From contig DAHE01000012.1 in NCBI GenBank assembly GCA_002508315.1, forward strand, positions 43,480 through 55,709: a stretch of 12,230 nt of DNA, written 5' to 3'. A model generated the notes under the pieces. The model was not told the DNA's origin. It ran no database searches and was given only the letters and a program-made list of their open reading frames with translations. This DNA is from Thermocladium sp. UBA166. GTDB lineage: Archaea > Thermoproteota > Thermoprotei > Thermoproteales > Thermocladiaceae. Positions 6,002 through 12,230 of this stretch are shown here, one piece after another (within the stretch, counting starts at the first letter, position 1; each line of letters opens with the position of its first letter). A program made the translations under genes and the position numbers.

Positions 6002-7465
6002 TCACTCGTATTTCTTGGATAAGTAATTTATCAAGTAATCCGGGTTATATGATTCTCCGAATGATCTCCTCAACAACGTCTTGGGGTCATAGGTAGCCCC
6101 GTACCTGTGTATCTTTTCTCGGAGCCATGCCTTCAATCCATCGAACTTAAGCTCGCCTACCTCACTCATTAATTTGCCGGCGAAGTGACCAACCATAGCT
6201 GCCACCAAGTTGCCCAACGTATAGGTGGGGAAGTAGCCTATGGAGCCTTGGCTCCAATGTATGTCCTGAAGCACTCCCTCCGCATCGTTGCTTGGCCTCA
6301 CGCCTAGGTACTCCTCCATTTTCCTATTCCACAGCTCCGGCAAATCGCTCACCTTTATTTCCCCAGTCACCAATAACTTCTCCAACTCGTACCTGACCGC
6401 TATGTGCATGTTATACGTTAATTCGTCCGCGTCCACCCTTATAAAGCTCGGCTTCACAGTGTTGAAATAGGCATACACATCATCAACGGAGTAGTTACCC
6501 AGGAAATCCAAGTGTTTCCGCATTATTGGATACATGGCCTCCACAAACGGCTTGCTGCGGCCCACTATGTTCTCCCAGAACCTGGACTGGGACTCGTGGA
6601 TGCCCATTGATGCGCCGTCGAAGATGGGCGTCATTGCCAGCGACTCGTCTATTTGAAGCTCGTATAACGCGTGCCCCCCTTCATGTATGGCTGAGAACAG
6701 TGCTCGCTTGAAGTCGTAGCCCTCGTACCTAACCGTTATCCTCACATCGTTGGGGCCCAGCCCTATGGTAAATGGATGCGGAGATACATCCATTCTGAAT
6801 CTATTGAAGTCATAACCCATTACCTCGAGCACGTTCTTCAGCATGGCCTCCAGCGTGGAGGCATCGTACTTCACGTCCTCCAACGCGCTGTGGGACGGCA
6901 TTCTTTGCCTATCCAATATCCTCCTCAAGCTGGGCACTAGCTTAGAGAAGACGGCGTCGGCATCGGATACTGTGAAGCCCTCCTCGTATAGATCCAGGAG
7001 CGCGTTGTATGGGTGCCCCTCGTAGCCCAGCTTCTCGGCCACTTGCCTAGTTAACTCGACTATCCTCTCCAAGTGGGGCTTGAAGGCCGAGAAATCGGAC
7101 TTGGACCGCGCCTCTCGCCAAGCCACAGTTCCCTCCTGCGTCGCCACCGTCAACTCCTCCAAAAGCTTGGGAGGTATTCTGGTGTAGTACTTTATTCCTC
7201 GCTTCAACACTCTCACCACTCCTCTCTCTTGATCGTTGAGCTCCATTCCATCAGCCTTCTCCACGAGAGAGGTGAAGGAGGGATCCGTAATGAATCTCTG
7301 CCCTAAAAGCGATAATTGGGCTATGGCAGCTCCGCGATGGGATATGCCCTTCTGGGGCATGTATGTCTGCACATCCCAATCCATCAACGCGGAGGCATGC
7401 TGTAACGCCCATATTTGCTTATATTTTTCCAGGATCTCCTTTATGGTGGGGTTATCGAACGTCAT
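6002..7465 (-). CDS. M32 family metallocarboxypeptidase (Taq/Pfu type)
   Basis: A cytoplasmic, thermostable zinc (or cobalt) carboxypeptidase that removes C-terminal residues from peptides. At 487 residues it is close to the usual M32 size of about 500. All six family motifs are visible in order: HPF (230-232), DVRIT (240-244), HEGGH (261-265, two zinc-ligand His and the catalytic Glu), HESQ (290-293), IRVDADE (342-348) and GVLQDIHW (397-404). No signal peptide is present. It lies 24 bp downstream of the nfo-like gene in the same direction, so read-through is possible, but a TATA-like TTAAAAT is centred 25 bp before ATG 7465 and no good Shine-Dalgarno site is seen, favouring its own leaderless promoter. 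Probable role is peptide recycling. Confidence 0.95.
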   Translation of the reverse strand: MTFDNPTIKEILEKYKQIWALQHASALMDWDVQTYMPQKGISHRGAAIAQLSLLGQRFITDPSFTSLVEKADGMELNDQERGVVRVLKRGIKYYTRIPPKLLEELTVATQEGTVAWREARSKSDFSAFKPHLERIVELTRQVAEKLGYEGHPYNALLDLYEEGFTVSDADAVFSKLVPSLRRILDRQRMPSHSALEDVKYDASTLEAMLKNVLEVMGYDFNRFRMDVSPHPFTIGLGPNDVRITVRYEGYDFKRALFSAIHEGGHALYELQIDESLAMTPIFDGASMGIHESQSRFWENIVGRSKPFVEAMYPIMRKHLDFLGNYSVDDVYAYFNTVKPSFIRVDADELTYNMHIAVRYELEKLLVTGEIKVSDLPELWNRKMEEYLGVRPSNDAEGVLQDIHWSQGSIGYFPTYTLGNLVAAMVGHFAGKLMSEVGELKFDGLKAWLREKIHRYGATYDPKTLLRRSFGESYNPDYLINYLSKKYE

Positions 7466-7486
7466 CCAGTCCAGAACCAGTTCAGG

Positions 7487-7493
7487 ATTTTAA
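7487..7493 (-). promoter_or_regulatory. TATA-like box of the carboxypeptidase gene
   Basis: TTAAAAT on the - strand, centred 25 bp before ATG 7465. Its TTAA includes the TAA stop of the upstream nfo-like gene, so the stop codon and promoter share bases. Weaker than the other TATA boxes here. Confidence 0.4.
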
Positions 7494-8365
7494 CGCTTTC
7501 GCTCATTGATTCCAGTCATAGCCAACTCATTGCCATGTCTCTCCAGCATATCCCTCATCTTCAACGCATCAATCTCTATCAGCGGAGTCTCGCTTATTAT
7601 GGATACCGTTAATTCCCTCCTCCTGCCCAACTCCTCGGCCAGGGGCTCGAATGGAGGGGCTGCCGCATCGAGGGGCTCATGCTCATCCACCCACTTACCG
7701 TTCTTGAGCTTAACGCAAGTGAAGTGAGAATGCAGTACCCCGCCCGGCAGAGCGGTTGACCACTCATCCAGTACGCGGGCGAAATCTATATTGCCGCCAT
7801 TACGCGCATAGACATGCCCCCAATCCACCACCGCGGTCACCAGGGGGCTCGACAGGCTTCTCACCAAGTCCAGTATCTCCTCAAGGGGCCCCAACTGGGA
7901 TTCCCGGGCCATTGTTTCAAGCCCTAGTTTAACGGATACGTCGTTATTCTCCATCCAATCAATCAACCCCCTTATTTCATCGCCCACCTTTTTAATGCAC
8001 CCATCGCGCCCCAGCTTGCCGTAGTACGCCGAGTGAAACACAACCACGCTGGCCCCCATTATATTCCCCCTATCCAGGGAATCCCTCAGCCTCTCCACGC
8101 TGCTCCTCACCTTGCTCTCCTCCTCGCTGCATAGGTTTATGAAGTAGGGGGCGTGAATTGATAATCGAACTCCAGCCTCCCTGGCTGCATTGCCCACCTC
8201 CATCGCGGACTCCCTGCTCATCCTGACTCCCTGCACGAACTCCACCTCCATGGAGTTGAGGCCGATCTCCCTCACATACGCGACGGCATCTACAGTCCCG
8301 GCGTTCTTCCGTCGTTGCCTCAGCGTTATTGGTATGCCGGCAGGACCCAAGTACACCCTAGCCAT
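7490..8365 (-). CDS. nfo: Endonuclease IV-type AP endonuclease (TIM barrel)
   Basis: Predicted to cleave the DNA backbone 5' of abasic sites in base excision repair through a three-metal centre. The protein has 291 residues, near E. coli Nfo (285). All nine E. coli metal ligands have candidates at nearly the same positions: His71 (SIHAPYFINL), His111 (VVFHSAYYG), Glu150 (LGLET), Asp181 and His184 (VDWGH), His212 or His214, Asp227 and His229 (VDEHEPL), and Glu259 (ISETP). Motif wording differs from bacterial Nfo, so another xylose isomerase-like sugar enzyme is possible, but the full ligand set argues for a nuclease. ATG 8365 opens at VYLGPAGIP, the form I expect for archaeal homologues, and has a TATA-like site 26 bp upstream; the longer frame starts at TTG 16 codons earlier. 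Followed after 24 bp by the carboxypeptidase. Confidence 0.82.
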   Translation of the reverse strand: MARVYLGPAGIPITLRQRRKNAGTVDAVAYVREIGLNSMEVEFVQGVRMSRESAMEVGNAAREAGVRLSIHAPYFINLCSEEESKVRSSVERLRDSLDRGNIMGASVVVFHSAYYGKLGRDGCIKKVGDEIRGLIDWMENNDVSVKLGLETMARESQLGPLEEILDLVRSLSSPLVTAVVDWGHVYARNGGNIDFARVLDEWSTALPGGVLHSHFTCVKLKNGKWVDEHEPLDAAAPPFEPLAEELGRRRELTVSIISETPLIEIDALKMRDMLERHGNELAMTGINERKR

Positions 8366-8386
8366 GCCTGAACCTGGAGCATTGCC

Positions 8387-8396
8387 ATTATTATGC
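8387..8396 (-). promoter_or_regulatory. TATA-like box of the nfo-type gene
   Basis: GCATAATAAT on the - strand, centred 26-27 bp before ATG 8365. The sequence is not a strong TATA match, but the spacing is right and it supports the shorter start. Confidence 0.4.
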
Positions 8397-8446
8397 ATTG
8401 CCCTGAACTGCAAATCCGAATACTCTTAGAAGAACCAATAATTTGG

Positions 8447-8465
8447 GCCCGCCCAACCCGCGGGC
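8447..8465. repeat. GC-rich hairpin between gdhA and the nfo-type gene
   Basis: GCCCGC and GCGGGC around a 7-base loop, about 60 bp past the gdhA stop and followed on the - strand by an AT-rich stretch. It could mark the 3' end of the gdhA message. The usual archaeal T-run is absent, so the terminator role is uncertain. Confidence 0.35.
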
Positions 8466-8521
8466 ACGGTAATGCCGACCTCAATCAATTATTAATTCAA
8501 TTCAACAGCTTGATCGTCCAC

Positions 8522-9796
8522 CTATATCCAGCCCCTCCACTTCATTGCTTGATATATTCTGTCCAGCGCGTCTATGTACGCCGCATCCCTTATGGTTGCC
8601 CCGCTCATCTTCTGCCACCTACTGTAGACCCTGTTGAAGGCACTGGTTATCATGTAGTCCAGCTTCCTCCTCGTCTCCTCCTCGTCCCATATGAACCACT
8701 GCAGGTTCTCCACCCACTCCAGGTAGCTCATGACCACGCCGCCTGCGTTGACGCCTATATCGGGGAACACGTATATTCCCCTCTTGTACAATACTTCCTC
8801 TGCGTCGGCCGTGACGGGCCCATTGGCGGCCTCCATTATTATCTTAGCCTTCACCGCATTTGCATTGGAGTAATTTATCACCCCCTCCACCGCCGCCGGC
8901 ACCAGTATATCCACATTGAGGGTTAGCAATTCATTCATGCCTATCTTACTGACCCCGGGGCCCGAGTAATTGGTCACAGTCCCGGTCTTCCTCTCAACTG
9001 CCTTCACTTCATCGGGATTAAACCCATTGGGGTTGTAAATTGCACCCCCTATATCTCCTATGGCAACTATCTTGGCCCCCATCTCCACCAAGAAGCGGCT
9101 TAGCCAGTAACCCACATTGCCGAATCCCTGAACAGCCACTGTGGCCCCCTCTATTCCCTTCAAGAATCTGCCGGCGGCATTGCGGGTCCAGAGGGCCGCC
9201 CCATAGCCCGTTGAGTACTCCCTGACTGGGTTTCCCCACAGCTGGACGGGCTTGGCGGTGAAGGTCGCCGGCACGTTCCTCCCAACGATCTTGCTGTACT
9301 CATCAACCATCCAAGCCATTATCTGGGGATTGGTGTTTAGATCCGGCGCTGGTATGTCTATGTCGGGCCCAATGAATTGAACCAAGGCCCTCGCGTACCC
9401 CCTGCTGACGGCCTCCAATTCCTCCCTGGATACCTTGGCCGGGTCTATCCTTACCGCGCCCTTCGCTCCCCCGTATGGGATTCCAGCCAGGCTGTTCTTG
9501 AGGGTCATTATGGTGGCGAGCGCCATGTCGTCCTCCAGGGTCACCTCGGGGTGGAACCTTATCCCGCCCTTAAACGGCCCCAACGCATTATTATGCTGAA
9601 CCCTGTAGCCCTCATATATCTTAATAGTTCCACCCACCTTAACAGGTATGCTAACGCTGACCATGCGCATTGGATGGGATAGGTACGTGAAGAACTCCTC
9701 CCCAAATCCGCCCAAGTCAATAGCTCTCTTTAGATTACTTAGAACGCTATTCAAGAACAAGTTATTGTATTTAGTTATAGAGCTATTTAGCCCCAT
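8522..9796 (-). CDS. gdhA: Glutamate dehydrogenase
   Basis: Reversible oxidative deamination of glutamate to 2-oxoglutarate and ammonia; a cytoplasmic hexamer in archaea linking carbon and nitrogen metabolism. At 424 residues it has typical archaeal length. The substrate domain shows VQHNNALGPFKGGIRFHP (67-83), MTLKNSLAGIPYGGAKG (97-113) with lysines 76, 100 and 112, and the catalytic Asp152 in PAPD. The nucleotide domain shows GFGNVG (224-229) with Asp248 near the end of the second strand. Cofactor choice (NAD or NADP) cannot be told by eye. The C-terminal block through AMKWRGWI closely resembles Pyrobaculum GDH as I recall it. ATG 9796 is preferred over GTG 9808 because the TATA box is centred 25-26 bp before it. 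A palindrome upstream of the TATA box suggests regulation. Confidence 0.97.
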   Translation of the reverse strand: MGLNSSITKYNNLFLNSVLSNLKRAIDLGGFGEEFFTYLSHPMRMVSVSIPVKVGGTIKIYEGYRVQHNNALGPFKGGIRFHPEVTLEDDMALATIMTLKNSLAGIPYGGAKGAVRIDPAKVSREELEAVSRGYARALVQFIGPDIDIPAPDLNTNPQIMAWMVDEYSKIVGRNVPATFTAKPVQLWGNPVREYSTGYGAALWTRNAAGRFLKGIEGATVAVQGFGNVGYWLSRFLVEMGAKIVAIGDIGGAIYNPNGFNPDEVKAVERKTGTVTNYSGPGVSKIGMNELLTLNVDILVPAAVEGVINYSNANAVKAKIIMEAANGPVTADAEEVLYKRGIYVFPDIGVNAGGVVMSYLEWVENLQWFIWDEEETRRKLDYMITSAFNRVYSRWQKMSGATIRDAAYIDALDRIYQAMKWRGWI

Positions 9797-9816
9797 GAAG
9801 GGGTGCACCTACGGCT

Positions 9817-9826
9817 ATTTTTTAAA
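9817..9826 (-). promoter_or_regulatory. TATA box of gdhA
   Basis: TTTAAAAAAT on the - strand, centred 25-26 bp before ATG 9796, predicting a leaderless mRNA. It is one of the clearest promoters in the window. Confidence 0.7.
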
Positions 9827-9834
9827 CCTTTTCT

Positions 9835-9850
9835 TTCGTTAATTAACGAA
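9835..9850. promoter_or_regulatory. 16-bp perfect palindrome upstream of the gdhA promoter, candidate operator
   Basis: TTCGTTAATTAACGAA is fully self-complementary and lies about 39-54 bp before the gdhA start, just upstream of the TATA/BRE region. Archaeal Lrp/AsnC-type activators often bind palindromes at this distance, and glutamate metabolism is a common Lrp-family target. The regulator itself is not in the window. Confidence 0.5.
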
Positions 9851-9853
9851 TAA

Positions 9854-9939
9854 AGAGAAGATTATGAAGCCAATTAATTATAAAGGAAGCATCACATGGA
9901 TAGAATATAAACATGCATGGATTAATTAGCATCTTCTCT
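9854..9939. repeat. Spaced 9-bp inverted repeat in the gdhA-cbiA gap
   Basis: AGAGAAGAT at 9854-9862 and its exact complement ATCTTCTCT at 9931-9939, with 68 AT-rich bases between that also carry two ATTAATTA-like blocks. It could be paired regulator half-sites or an end-of-transcript structure for cbiA (stop at 9946). Chance is possible. Confidence 0.3.
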
Positions 9940-9945
9940 ATATAA

Positions 9946-11277
9946 TTATTTCCTACTATATGAATTACTAATGTTGGCTAAGCGATTAACGGAGCCGCCC
10001 CTAGAAAGGATCAGGTGAGAGTATTGCGCAAGCGTGTTATTGCTGATCAATCCATCAAATCCATCAATTCCCTTGCCTCGACGAACTATGTAGGCGAACT
10101 CCGCTGGGCCCAGCAATGATGGACTCGAGTAGTGAAACTCGTGTCCCCGCAATTCGCCTCCCCTCGCGGCAATCAATGAATCCCTCGCCGCCTCCAGCAC
10201 GGTATAGCCCAGCGTCAATCGCTTCCCCATCTCTATCCCAACATCAAAGAGACCAACCATGTTGACCCGCTTCCCACCGTTATCTATGTACTTAGAGAGA
10301 TACATCAATCCACCGCACTCCGCGTATATGGGCAGGCCAGCTGCCGAGTCCCGGCGCAACGCACTCATTAAAGCCTGATTCTCGGCCAACTCATCCAAGA
10401 ACAGCTCTGGATAACCGCCGCCGAAGATCACTAGGCCAGCATCGCTGCCGTAGACATCCCCCGAGGTGGGGCTGAAAAACCTCACCCTGAACCCGGCCCT
10501 CTCCAAGGCATCTATGTTTTCCTGGTAATAGAAATTAAACGCCGAATCGAACGCTATATAAGCCACAGAGCTCGTTGCCGACATGTGACCCGCATCGCCG
10601 GGGGCCGCGTTAATCTCGGGCGACTCGTTGGTTATTTTGATCAATTCGTCCAAGTCCACGTTGTCCTCCACAAGCTTCGCCAATTCCTTGACGAGGTCCG
10701 GCGGCACTTCATGAGCCATTCTAAGCCCCAAATGCCTCTCCGGCACCGTAACCGCTGGATTGCGTGGAATACAGCCAAGCACCCTGACCCCCGCCAGTTG
10801 CTCTATCCCCCACCTACACATATCGCAGTGGGGCTTGGATGATGTGTTGTTCAATACAACCCCCTTAACCACGTCCTTGAATCCCCGCACGACGGCCCCC
10901 GCGGTCTCCCCCATGGCGCTGCAATCCAATACCAGTACAACGGGAGACGAAAGCAATCTGGCCACCCTCATAGTGCTGTTGCCCGACGATTCCCCATCGA
11001 ATAAACCCATGACCCCCTCTATTATTGAGATGTCCGCGGTGGATGCCCTCCTCACAAACGAGGAAATAACCCCATCACTCCCCATGAGCCAAGCATCGAG
11101 GTTAATGGATGGACGACCCGTAGCCAACTTGTGGAAAGTTATGTCTATGAAGTCGGGACCCACCTTGAATGGCTGAACCACGTATTTCTTGGATAATGCA
11201 GCCATTATTCCAGTGCTCACCATGGTCTTCCCCACGCCGCTGCTGACTCCCGCTATTACTGCCCTGGGTAAATGCAT
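9946..11277 (-). CDS. cbiA: Cobyrinate a,c-diamide synthase
   Basis: ATP- and glutamine-dependent amidation of the a and c carboxylates of cobyrinate, an early corrin step in cobamide synthesis. The protein has 443 residues; Salmonella CbiA has 459. N-terminal synthetase domain: P-loop GVSSGVGKT (10-18), KVGPDFID (38-45) and EGVMGLFDG (87-95). C-terminal class I glutaminase-like domain: FGGGYPE (285-291), nucleophile Cys321 in YAECGGLMYLS, and His379/His382 in RGHEFHYS. The homologous CfbB of coenzyme F430 synthesis is the main alternative, but nothing here suggests a methanogen. ATG 11277 is chosen over a start 21 codons upstream because homology begins there and a TATA box is centred 26 bp before it. 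No other cobamide gene is adjacent, so it is not part of a local cobalamin operon. Confidence 0.93.
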   Translation of the reverse strand: MHLPRAVIAGVSSGVGKTMVSTGIMAALSKKYVVQPFKVGPDFIDITFHKLATGRPSINLDAWLMGSDGVISSFVRRASTADISIIEGVMGLFDGESSGNSTMRVARLLSSPVVLVLDCSAMGETAGAVVRGFKDVVKGVVLNNTSSKPHCDMCRWGIEQLAGVRVLGCIPRNPAVTVPERHLGLRMAHEVPPDLVKELAKLVEDNVDLDELIKITNESPEINAAPGDAGHMSATSSVAYIAFDSAFNFYYQENIDALERAGFRVRFFSPTSGDVYGSDAGLVIFGGGYPELFLDELAENQALMSALRRDSAAGLPIYAECGGLMYLSKYIDNGGKRVNMVGLFDVGIEMGKRLTLGYTVLEAARDSLIAARGGELRGHEFHYSSPSLLGPAEFAYIVRRGKGIDGFDGLISNNTLAQYSHLILSRGGSVNRLANISNSYSRK

Positions 11278-11298
11278 TACACATAGCAAACAGCCAGG

Positions 11299-11306
11299 CT
11301 TAAAAT
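11299..11306 (-). promoter_or_regulatory. TATA box of cbiA
   Basis: ATTTTAAG on the - strand, centred about 25-26 bp before ATG 11277. It predicts a leaderless message, which also leaves no room for a 5' cobalamin riboswitch. Confidence 0.6.
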
Positions 11307-11624
11307 CATTCCCGCCGGCAACCCAGAGACGCTGCATCAACGACTAGACACGCGAGTCGCCCCTCCATTAATTGCCCAGCCACCAATCATCTCCCCATTT
11401 ACCTTCCGCCCGCGCCGTTTAACTCGTGAAGGCCGCTCACCGCGGTAATAACTCGCTGGACGGCTCGAGCGGAGAGCCTCTAGCCTCCGGCGCTTTTAGG
11501 GATCCTGATTTCCAGCCGCCCAGAGCCTCGAGAATGGGCGTACAGCCTGCCCGCGTCTCTGCAGAGGACAATGGAGGGAGGGGGCGGATTATGGACCGCG
11601 TTGTTCAATTATTTCCACTTGCAT
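11307..11624. other. GC-rich stretch without a recognised gene
   Basis: About 320 bp between the ROK kinase stop and the cbiA promoter with no convincing coding frame. Unlike the AT-rich gap beside gdhA, it is mostly GC-rich. It holds several short complementary pairs: CGACT/AGTCG (11341-11345, 11355-11359), CCGCTC/GAGCGG (11433-11438, 11467-11472), GGCTCGAG/CTCTAGCC with one mismatch (11462-11469, 11478-11485), and palindrome CTCTGCAGAG (11557-11566). A G-rich block lies at 11573-11587. In a thermophile this would suit a structured RNA gene, but I find no tRNA, 5S, SRP or RNase P core motif. A decayed gene is the alternative. Confidence 0.5.
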
Positions 11625-12230
11625 CTAACCCGTCAAGAATTTCCTCAAGGTGCTGGGAACGCTGTGGACCAACGCGGCGGCACCTATTATTCCTATATCA
11701 TCGCCGAACCTGGTCAACTTGATCTCGGGCAATCTATTGACGGCATACTTCTTCATCTTTTCAATTATGCTGGACATCAATAAGTCACTGTTGTTTAGGA
11801 TCACGCTCCCGCCCAGCACTATTAATTCCGGGTCGTATGAGTTCACCGTGTTGGCCATGCCCATGGCGTGCACCTCGGATACGTAATCCACGTACTGCAC
11901 GGCGAAGCCGTCTCCCTCCCTCGCATACGTAAATATCTCCTGGGGAGAGGGGGGGAGGCCGGACACCGCTCTCCTGTAGAGCTCCGTATGCGGGCCAGCG
12001 TACCTCTTTTGCGCGAATAGGGAAACGCTCCTCGGCATGTTTCCCCCGCTGGCTATGGCTTCCCAATGCCCAATCCCGCCGCAGCCGCACTTTATCCCAA
12101 GCTCCGCATCCACCACGAAGTGACCGACCTCGTGGGCATTGCCGTCCTTACCCATCAATAAATTGCCGTCAACTATGACCCCCGCCCCTATTCCCGTGGA
12201 TAGCGTTATATACACCATGTTATCCACTCC
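11625..12230 (-). CDS. ROK-family sugar kinase (glucokinase/hexokinase-like), C-terminal part
   Basis: Phosphorylates a hexose, probably glucose, with ATP. The frame runs open off the right edge; the GTG at 12227 is internal, since the N-terminal ATP-binding DxGxT half of a ROK protein is missing from the window. Counting that Val as residue 1, visible motifs are ITLSTGIGAGVIVDG (7-21), the family EVGH (33-36) whose His helps bind sugar and metal, the zinc-motif region KCGCGGIGHWE (46-56), IASG at 58-61, and VLGGSVI (137-143) near the second phosphate-binding segment. The usual third zinc Cys is His54 here. About 201 residues are visible of roughly 300. Exact sugar specificity (glucose, mannose, N-acetyl sugars) cannot be read from the sequence. 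Its promoter is outside the window. Confidence 0.9.
   Translation of the reverse strand, partial: GVDNMVYITLSTGIGAGVIVDGNLLMGKDGNAHEVGHFVVDAELGIKCGCGGIGHWEAIASGGNMPRSVSLFAQKRYAGPHTELYRRAVSGLPPSPQEIFTYAREGDGFAVQYVDYVSEVHAMGMANTVNSYDPELIVLGGSVILNNSDLLMSSIIEKMKKYAVNRLPEIKLTRFGDDIGIIGAAALVHSVPSTLRKFLTG

Noticed and set aside
8393..8926. A 177-codon open frame on the + strand
   Set aside because: Antisense to the gdhA 3' end and the following gap; Pro/His/Tyr-rich shadow peptide without recognisable motif.
9864..9929. A 21-codon ATG frame on the + strand between gdhA and cbiA
   Set aside because: Very short, in AT-rich sequence overlapping candidate regulatory repeats, with no clear promoter or ribosome binding site.
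11278..11400. Possible cobalamin riboswitch before cbiA
   Set aside because: No B12-box sequence was found, the TATA box is only about 26 bp before the ATG, and the small hairpin at 11341-11359 lies upstream of the promoter, so it would not be in the mRNA.
11437..11571. A 44-codon TTG-initiated frame on the - strand in the GC-rich gap
   Set aside because: Rare start codon, no Shine-Dalgarno site, no recognisable sequence; expected by chance in GC-rich DNA.
11307..11624. 16S rRNA fragment, RNase P RNA or SRP RNA in the GC-rich gap
   Set aside because: Only an 11-base match to the 530 loop was seen with non-matching flanks; neither the GAGGAA-type RNase P core nor the SRP helix 8 GGAAGGGAGCAG-type core was found on either strand by eye.
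11426..11722. A 98-codon GTG-initiated frame on the + strand in the GC-rich gap
   Set aside because: Runs 98 bp into the antisense of the ROK kinase, has Ser/Arg/Pro-rich low-information sequence, and no convincing TATA box at the right spacing.

Overview
The window looks like chromosomal core-genome DNA from a thermophilic crenarchaeon, most likely of the Thermoproteales (Pyrobaculum/Thermoproteus/Caldivirga/Vulcanisaeta group). The reasons are an acidic P-stalk ribosomal protein tail, an archaeal A1-U72 initiator tRNA with an encoded CCA end, an archaeal SBDS protein, archaeal-type phosphoglycerate mutase, a hexameric-type glutamate dehydrogenase whose C-terminus resembles Pyrobaculum enzymes as I remember them, and TATA boxes centred about 26 bp before start codons (leaderless mRNAs). 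The genus cannot be fixed by eye. I see no mobile elements, CRISPR arrays or phage genes.

Layout. Only the 3' end of a P-stalk ribosomal protein gene (1-75) lies on the + strand; everything else is on the - strand. Going up the coordinates: apgM (130-1383); a fused 3-hydroxyacyl-CoA dehydrogenase/enoyl-CoA hydratase (1583-3562); initiator tRNA-Met (3601-3677); SBDS ribosome-maturation factor (3731-4426); a tightly coupled operon of three small unknown proteins (4509-5918); an M32 carboxypeptidase (6002-7465); an endonuclease IV-type protein (7490-8365); glutamate dehydrogenase (8522-9796); cobyrinate a,c-diamide synthase (9946-11277); a GC-rich stretch of about 320 bp without a gene; and the C-terminal part of a ROK sugar kinase running off the right edge (11625-12230).

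How the genes fit together. Two short runs concern translation (the P-stalk protein; initiator tRNA with SBDS). The rest is central metabolism: glycolysis/gluconeogenesis (apgM, ROK kinase), C4 acyl-CoA chemistry that in these archaea may serve the dicarboxylate/4-hydroxybutyrate cycle or beta-oxidation, nitrogen assimilation or amino-acid breakdown (gdhA), peptide breakdown (M32), DNA repair (nfo) and cobamide synthesis (cbiA). Most genes appear to have their own promoter. The three-gene unknown operon is the exception, with overlapping or nearly touching genes and Shine-Dalgarno sites before its second and third genes.

Most worth a second look: the three unknown proteins, which seem to share one architecture and may be distant paralogues forming a complex; the GC-rich gene-free stretch, a candidate structured RNA locus; and a perfect 16-bp palindrome just upstream of the gdhA TATA box. 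Several starts were moved to internal ATGs because a TATA box sits at the leaderless distance and the shorter protein matches its family.
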